From an uncultured Clostridium sp. (GTDB taxonomy: Bacteria > Bacillota > Clostridia > TANB77 > CAG-508): DNA of 49,573 bases. Location: assembly GCA_946411515.1 (NCBI GenBank), contig CAMKEH010000009.1:1-49573 (forward strand), written 5' to 3'. Shown here piece after piece: positions 43,960-49,573 of this stretch. Under the pieces are notes generated by a model. It was not told the origin of the DNA, searched no databases, and saw only the letters and a list, made by a program, of their open reading frames with translations. Made by a program: the position numbers and the translations under genes. How positions within the stretch are numbered: position 1 is the stretch's first letter; the number at the start of each line of letters is the position of its first letter.

Positions 43960-44640
43960 ATGAAAAATATATTAAAGAAAAACCAAATAATTATTTACGT
44001 AATAGCTATTATGCTAATGACAGCAGGATATTTAAATTATACAACTAGCAATGGAGAAAACTCTATACAAACAAGTTTAGATATAGAAGCTAAAGATGAT
44101 AGCAAATTAGCTGACATAGGAGATGCTGCTTTAGTTAGTAGTAATGACATAGTAACTGGTGATCCAGAAGAAAATGAAAACAAAGTAAACACGAAAAGTA
44201 AGGAAAATAATATAACTGATGTTAACTCTATTGCAAATAATGAAATAGTAGAAGAAACATCAAGTAATATTAATAATACTAATTCTAAAAATAGTGAATA
44301 TTTTACAAAATCAAAGTTAGAAAGAGACACAATGTATTCGCAGATGTTAGAAACATATAACAAAATTTTAAATAGTAATAATGCTTTGGAAACCCAAAAA
44401 CAATCAGCAACAGAAGAAATTAAAAAAATTAATGATACTAAAAATAGTATAATGATTTGTGAAAATTTAATTAAAACAAAAGGTTTTACAAATGCTATTA
44501 TATTTGTAAATGGTCAAAGTGTAAGTGCAATTATTGAAACAAGTGAAGAATTAAAACAAGAAGAAGTTGCACAAATACAAAATATTATTCAAAGAGAACT
44601 TAATGTAGAAGCGGAAAATATACATATATCTTCTAAATAA
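43960..44640 (+). CDS. spoIIIAH: Stage III sporulation protein SpoIIIAH
   Basis: 226 residues. Membrane helix near 8-25 (QIIIYVIAIMLMTAGYL), a disordered Asn/Ser/Glu-rich linker, then the YscJ/FliF-like domain (ERDTMYSQMLETYNKIL, FTNAIIFVNGQSVSAII). It pairs with SpoIIQ of the forespore. AGAGAGGAAG precedes ATG. Last gene of the operon. Confidence 0.92.
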   Translation: MKNILKKNQIIIYVIAIMLMTAGYLNYTTSNGENSIQTSLDIEAKDDSKLADIGDAALVSSNDIVTGDPEENENKVNTKSKENNITDVNSIANNEIVEETSSNINNTNSKNSEYFTKSKLERDTMYSQMLETYNKILNSNNALETQKQSATEEIKKINDTKNSIMICENLIKTKGFTNAIIFVNGQSVSAIIETSEELKQEEVAQIQNIIQRELNVEAENIHISSK

Positions 44641-44688
44641 AATATAGAATAAGTTAAAAACATTGTAAAGTCTGTTTTAAATAAAAAA

Positions 44689-44714
44689 AGATATGTGTCT
44701 CTACACACATATCT
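44689..44714 (+). other. Inverted repeat after spoIIIA operon
   Basis: 10-bp stem AGATATGTGT / ACACATATCT, 6-nt loop, preceded by an A-run and with no T-run 3'. It could terminate transcription from the other strand or form an RNA 3' structure. Confidence 0.5.
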
Positions 44715-44855
44715 GGTGTTGCTAAATGAATGGATATAATCATTTAAGCTATTAATAGTATAGTATTATTTACAGTATTTGTCAATAATTTTTGTCTACA
44801 ATATTATCTTTTAATATAAATGTAATAAAAAATTAGGTAAAAACATACAAAAGTC

Positions 44856-44884
44856 TTGAAAAGTTATAAAAAGTATGTTATAAT
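44856..44884 (+). promoter_or_regulatory. Promoter of the pheST leader
   Basis: TTGAAA (44856-44861), 17-bp spacer, TATAAT (44879-44884), about 50 bp before the T-box leader. Confidence 0.7.
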
Positions 44885-44929
44885 AGTTTGCGAATAAAAT
44901 AAAACCAATTAAAAAGCAAAGTATATTTA

Positions 44930-45150
44930 ACTTTTAAAATATTTAAAGAGAGAATGACCATAGGCTGGAAGTCATTTAGTATTAAAGTAAATAGAAATTT
45001 CACTTTTTAGGTCTTTTCTTGAAAAAGTAGTAGAGAAAAGCGGTTGAACCGTTAAAACTTTAAAGAGGTTAGTAACTACTAATAAATTTAGGTGGTACCA
45101 CGAATGATAAGCCATTTCGTCCTATAAGAATAGGAGAAGTGGCTTTTTAG
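44930..45150 (+). promoter_or_regulatory. T-box leader (Phe) controlling pheS-pheT
   Basis: Leader that senses uncharged tRNA. T-box sequence AGGTGGTACCACG at 45090-45102, followed by the terminator stem with arms in 45109-45147 (AAGCC...GGCTT and T-run). The upstream AGCGGTTGAACCG and AGAGAATGACC segments fit Stem III and Stem I parts. The specifier is probably TTC in GAAATTTCACTT (about 44990-45005), matching Phe, but the stem I pairing was not folded. The leader sets transcription of the pheS/pheT operon. Confidence 0.85.
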
Positions 45151-45183
45151 ATGAAAAAATATTTAAAAGGATGTTGAATTAAA

Positions 45184-45489
45184 ATGAATAATAGTAAATG
45201 TTTAGAATATTATTTAGATTCTAAAATATATGATTATGAAAGTGTACAAAAAAGTATTGATGAGACTAAAAAAGAATATGACAAAAAAGATATAGAAGTA
45301 AATATTGAACTTAATAAATATGGAATGTATGTAATTACATTTTACTTTAAAAATAAAGATACTTTTTTTAATAAAATAAGATTATTTTTTAGAAGAAAAA
45401 ATAAACCTATGTTACAAGCAAAGAGCATAAATTATGAAAATAATAAATACGGACAATATAGACAAACAAAAACATATAAACCATATTAA
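45184..45489 (+). CDS. Small protein between T-box and pheS, function unknown
   Basis: 101 residues; AAGGATG about 10 bp upstream of ATG 45184. The product is acidic then basic, with [16 protein letters not shown] in the middle and a Tyr/Lys/Gln-rich tail. It has no signal peptide and lies within the Phe-controlled transcript, 26 bp before pheS. I do not recognise it. Confidence 0.65.
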   Translation: MNNSKCLEYYLDSKIYDYESVQKSIDETKKEYDKKDIEVNIELNKYGMYVITFYFKNKDTFFNKIRLFFRRKNKPMLQAKSINYENNKYGQYRQTKTYKPY

Positions 45490-45514
45490 AATAAATAAAA
45501 AAGGAGTTGTACAT

Positions 45515-46535
<1,021 letters not shown>

Positions 46536-46562
46536 TATAACTAAAAAGGAGTGTTGAAATAA

Positions 46563-46877
46563 TTGGGAATTTTTAGCATAAAGAAAAAGGAAGATAAAGT
46601 GTATTCTCTAAAAGATGCAATAAAATTATTGCAAACAAGTAAATATCAAAATTATACAACAATACCAGTAGGAGAAGGTTATAGATTGGTACCAATGAAG
46701 CAACCAATACAATCAGTACAAGAACATGAAGAAATTAGTTTTACTAAAGTAAGAAGACATAATTTCTTAAATAGAATGGCGGAAAATATAGATAGTCAAG
46801 AATTTACTAAAGTACCAAATTATAATAATTACCAAGAAACAAAAGGTTATAGACAAAATCAAGGTATTTCAAGATAA
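46563..46877 (+). CDS. Small protein between pheS and pheT, function unknown
   Basis: 104 residues from TTG 46563 (GAGTG and AAGGAG about 12 bp upstream). Starts LGIFSIKKKEDKVYSLKDAI, has YRLVPMKQP in the middle and a Tyr/Asn/Gln-rich tail. No known motif. It is co-directional in the pheS-pheT transcript, 27 bp and 23 bp from its neighbours. Confidence 0.6.
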   Translation: MGIFSIKKKEDKVYSLKDAIKLLQTSKYQNYTTIPVGEGYRLVPMKQPIQSVQEHEEISFTKVRRHNFLNRMAENIDSQEFTKVPNYNNYQETKGYRQNQGISR

Positions 46878-46900
46878 ATATTAATTAAAAGGAGAAAATT

Positions 46901-49303
46901 ATGAAAGCAAGTATAGAATGGTTAAAAGAATATAGTGATATAGATGTAGATGCTATAAAATTAGGTGATATTTTAACAATGACAGGTTCTAAAGTAGAAA
47001 CAATAGAACAAAGAGGAAATGATATTAAAAATGTTGTTGTTGGAAAAATATTAGAAATAAAAAAACATGAGAATTCAGATCATTTAGTAATAACTAAAGT
47101 GGATTTAGGAAATGAAAAAGTTCAAATTGTAACAGGAGCAAATAATATAAAAGAAGGAGACATTGTTCCAATTGCAAAAGATGGATCAGAACTTCCTGGT
47201 GGAGTTAAAATAAAAAAAGGTAGCTTAAGAGGAGTAGAATCATGTGGAATGATGTGCTCAGTTGGAGAATTAGGATTAGATATTGCAGATTATCCAGGAC
47301 AAATTGAACAGGGAATAATGATACTTCCTAAGTCTTTTGAAAAAGATTTAGGGAAAGATATTGTAGAAGTATTAAATCTAAAAGAAGATATAATAGATTT
47401 TGAAATAACACCTAATAGACCAGATTGTCTATCAATTGAAGGATTAGGAAGAGAAACAGCTGTATCACTTGGAAAAGAATTTAAAAATCCTAGAAAAAAT
47501 ATAGATGAATTGAATATAGAAAATAAAGAAGAATTAGAAGGATTAAAAGTAGATATTAAAGCTCCAGATTTATGTTATAGATATATAGCTCGTATTGTTA
47601 AAAATGTTAAAATTGGACCATCTCCAGAATGGATGCAAAGAAGATTAAGAGCATGTGGTATAAGAAGTATAAATAATATAGTTGATATTACAAACTATGT
47701 TATGTTAGAAATGGGAGAACCAATGCATGCTTTTGATATAAATTCAATTGAAGGAAAACATATAATAGTTAGAAGAGCAAAAAATGGAGAAAAAATAACA
47801 ACATTAGATGAGGAAGAAAGAATACTAAATGAAGATGATTTAGTAATTGCAGATGAGAAAAAGCCAGTTGCAATTGCAGGAGTAATGGGTGGAGAAAACT
47901 CTGAAATCGAAGAAAATACAGAAACTGTTGTATTTGAAGCGGCTGTATTTTATGGAGGAAATATAAGAAAAACTGCCAAAAAAGTAGGACTAAGAACAGA
48001 AAGCTCATCTAGATTTGAAAAAGGATTATCTTCAGAAAATGCTTTAAGAGCAATAAATAGAGCAGTAGAATTAGTAGAAAAAATAAATGCAGGAAAAGCA
48101 GTTGAAGGTAAAATTGATGTATATCCTACTAAACAAAAAATAAACAAAATAAAATTAGATTATGATAGAATAAATAGTTTACTAGGAACAAATTTATCTA
48201 AAGAAGAAATGATAAATATCTTAGAAAAATTAGACATAAAAGTTGAAAATGATACAGCTATATCACCATATTTTAGAATGGATCTAGAATTTTTAGCAGA
48301 TATAGCTGAAGAAGTTGTAAGATTTTATGGCTATGATAAATTAGATACTACTTTAATTAAAGCAGATACAACTATAGGAGTTTTAAATAAAGAACAAAAA
48401 ATAGAAAAAAATATAAAACAAGTATTAGTAAATAATGGTCTTTCAGAAATATATACATATGGATTTGTTAGTGAAAAAGATTTAGAAAAATCAAATATTG
48501 ATAAAGAAATAATAAATCAATCAATTACAATTTTAAATCCATTAAGTGATGAATATAAATTAATGAGACCATCAACTCTTCCTAGTATGATGCAAATTTT
48601 ATCATTAAATAATAATAAGAAAAACCAAGATGTTAAATTATTTGATATTTCAAGAAATTATAAAAATGTAAATGGAGAAGTAGAAAAAGGAGAAGTTCCA
48701 CTTCAAGAAAATATTTTAACAATCGGAATGTATGGAAAAGATGTTGATTTTTACACTTTAAAAGGATTAATAGAAAATGTATTAGATATCTCTAATATTA
48801 ATAGATATGACATAGAAAAAGAAACTAATAATAATTCTTATCATCCAGGAAGATGCGCAAATATAAAAGTAGGAATAGATACAATAGCAACAATAGGAGA
48901 AGTACATCCAGAAGTATTAATAAATTATGATATAGATAAAAGAGTTTATGTAGCAGAAGTAAACATAACAAAACTTACTAAATATTCTAAACTAAATAAA
49001 AAATATGTAGAAGTTCCAAAATTCCCAGCTGTTGAAAGAGACATCGCAGTAATTGTAGATGAAAAAGTAGAAGTAGGTCAAATTGAAAAGATAATCATAA
49101 AGAAAGCTAAAAAATGGTTAGAAGAAGTAAAATTATTTGATATATACAGAGATGAAAAATTAGGAGAAAACAAAAAGAGTGTTGCATATAGCCTAATATT
49201 TAGAGATAAAAATAAAACTTTAAGTGATGAAGAAATAAATACAACAATGGAAAATATAATTACAGAATTAGAAAAAACATTAGGAGCAGAACTTAGAAAA
49301 TAA
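46901..49303 (+). CDS. pheT: Phenylalanyl-tRNA synthetase beta subunit
   Basis: 800 residues, full length. Domains in order: tRNA-binding-like domain (VVGKILEIKKHENSDHLVIT, near 45-150), B3/B4 editing domain with PNRPDCLSIEGLGRE and NIVDITNYVMLEMGEPMHAF, B5 region near 400-470, catalytic-like core, and FDX-ACB at the C-terminus (VPKFPAVERDIAVIVDE). AAGGAG precedes ATG 46901. It pairs with PheS as an alpha2beta2 enzyme and is under the same T-box. All CGG trinucleotides are out of frame. Confidence 0.95.
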   Translation: MKASIEWLKEYSDIDVDAIKLGDILTMTGSKVETIEQRGNDIKNVVVGKILEIKKHENSDHLVITKVDLGNEKVQIVTGANNIKEGDIVPIAKDGSELPGGVKIKKGSLRGVESCGMMCSVGELGLDIADYPGQIEQGIMILPKSFEKDLGKDIVEVLNLKEDIIDFEITPNRPDCLSIEGLGRETAVSLGKEFKNPRKNIDELNIENKEELEGLKVDIKAPDLCYRYIARIVKNVKIGPSPEWMQRRLRACGIRSINNIVDITNYVMLEMGEPMHAFDINSIEGKHIIVRRAKNGEKITTLDEEERILNEDDLVIADEKKPVAIAGVMGGENSEIEENTETVVFEAAVFYGGNIRKTAKKVGLRTESSSRFEKGLSSENALRAINRAVELVEKINAGKAVEGKIDVYPTKQKINKIKLDYDRINSLLGTNLSKEEMINILEKLDIKVENDTAISPYFRMDLEFLADIAEEVVRFYGYDKLDTTLIKADTTIGVLNKEQKIEKNIKQVLVNNGLSEIYTYGFVSEKDLEKSNIDKEIINQSITILNPLSDEYKLMRPSTLPSMMQILSLNNNKKNQDVKLFDISRNYKNVNGEVEKGEVPLQENILTIGMYGKDVDFYTLKGLIENVLDISNINRYDIEKETNNNSYHPGRCANIKVGIDTIATIGEVHPEVLINYDIDKRVYVAEVNITKLTKYSKLNKKYVEVPKFPAVERDIAVIVDEKVEVGQIEKIIIKKAKKWLEEVKLFDIYRDEKLGENKKSVAYSLIFRDKNKTLSDEEINTTMENIITELEKTLGAELRK

Positions 49304-49335
49304 TGGCTAAGTTGGGACGGGCATACTTTAGCCAT
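49303..49335 (+). terminator. Hairpin after pheT with REP-like loop
   Basis: 8-bp stem ATGGCTAA / TTAGCCAT. The loop contains TTGGGACGGG, the reverse complement of the CCCGTCCC-AA core seen near der. A weak terminator. Confidence 0.5.
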
Positions 49336-49344
49336 AAAATATAT

Positions 49345-49373
49345 TTGACAAAAATTAATCAATATGCTAAAAT
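49345..49373 (+). promoter_or_regulatory. Strong promoter for the terminal RNA
   Basis: TTGACA (49345-49350), 17-bp spacer, TAAAAT (49368-49373). One of the best sigma-A matches of the window. Confidence 0.7.
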
Positions 49374-49379
49374 ATATAA

Positions 49380-49517
49380 CATAAATTAAGAGTTTGCCTA
49401 AGAAATCTAATTTCTGAGCGGTAAAGGGTAACTAAATAGAAAGTTACTTACACTTATAAGTAGGATTTTGAAGTCTTGCAAAGGAGTCTTAAAAAGGGTC
49501 TTTTAGCAAGGCTTTTT
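49380..49517 (+). ncRNA. Unidentified structured RNA or leader ending in a terminator
   Basis: About 130 nt after the promoter with no coding frame. Hairpins: AGAAAT-CTA-ATTTCT (near 49400), GTAACT...AGTTAC (near 49428-49447), and a terminator-like stem AAGTCTTGC / GCAAGGCTT (49471-49514) then TTTT. It could be a small RNA or a riboswitch-attenuator of a gene beyond the window. I could not match it to a known class. After it, AAAAAACCGCCAGC begins another stem cut off by the window end. Confidence 0.45.
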
Positions 49518-49573
49518 GATTCACTTTAGTGCGTCGAGCAACAAGCGAGACAAAAAACCGCCAGCTATGCTGG

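Overview
The window is very AT-rich (by eye about 70% A+T). Codons end mostly in A or T, arginine is mostly AGA, and ribosome binding sites are strong AGGAGG types. Gene content (complete spoIIIAA-AH operon, GerW/YtfJ, D-Ala-D-Ala carboxypeptidase, RbgA, Mini-III, RemA, a Phe T-box leader, type A RNase P RNA) points to an endospore-forming, low-GC Clostridia-like Firmicute, probably an uncultured gut lineage. The genus cannot be fixed from the sequence alone.

Layout. 1-4.4 kb: rbgA (5' partial), mrnC, rubrerythrin, a pilin-like protein with a Hint domain, rsmE. 4.4-9.8 kb: a yicC-remA-rpoZ-gmk-priA-def housekeeping run. 9.9-11.4 kb: a second pilin-like gene, sitting between def and fmt. 11.5-18.3 kb: fmt, pyk, der, plsY, gpsA, a zinc-ribbon protein, dtd. 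18.3-21.4 kb: two unknown genes and a third pilin-like gene whose C-terminus looks like a diversity-generating-retroelement (DGR) target. 21.5-26 kb: rnpB, a DUF2974 hydrolase, an acidic coiled-coil protein, ytfI, ytfJ. 26-29.7 kb: YdjG/YdjI-like membrane-stress pair and a DUF4428 protein. 29.8-30.5 kb: a foreign-looking L,D-transpeptidase bracketed by inverted repeats. 30.6-39.3 kb: P-loop kinase, dacF, a VanW-domain protein, small genes, rpmE, mscS, HAD, NUDIX, yebC, a membrane-anchored unknown. 39.4-44.6 kb: spoIIIA operon. 44.8-49.3 kb: T-box leader, pheS and pheT. The end holds a promoter for an unidentified structured RNA.

Main observation. Ten genes look broken by a single extra base, some more than once, but the breaks are not random. 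In all 13 cases the zero-frame codon at the break is CGG, and dropping its C so that the next codon is GGN (Gly) restores a full-length family member. The affected genes are priA, def, der (2 sites), ytfJ, the 37.6-kb unknown gene, spoIIIAE, spoIIIAF, pheS, dacF and the vanW-like gene (3 sites). Several sites fall on near-invariant glycines: the PriA Walker A, both Der P-loops, and the PheS motif before HP. I found no frameshift without CGG. The only other in-frame CGG in the window lies in the foreign L,D-transpeptidase. The simplest reading is that in this organism CGG is no longer a normal arginine codon and CGGN is read as glycine with a +1 shift (quadruplet decoding or obligatory frameshifting). 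A systematic sequencing artefact is the main alternative.

Secondary observations: a run of 29 consecutive pyrimidine-ending codons in the third pilin-like gene (DGR signature); a conserved 17-bp ATTACA direct-repeat box exactly 14 bp upstream of the -35 element of two pilin-like genes; a duplicated terminator flanking the Hint-pilin gene; and a REP-like insertion between the ribosome binding site and start of der.
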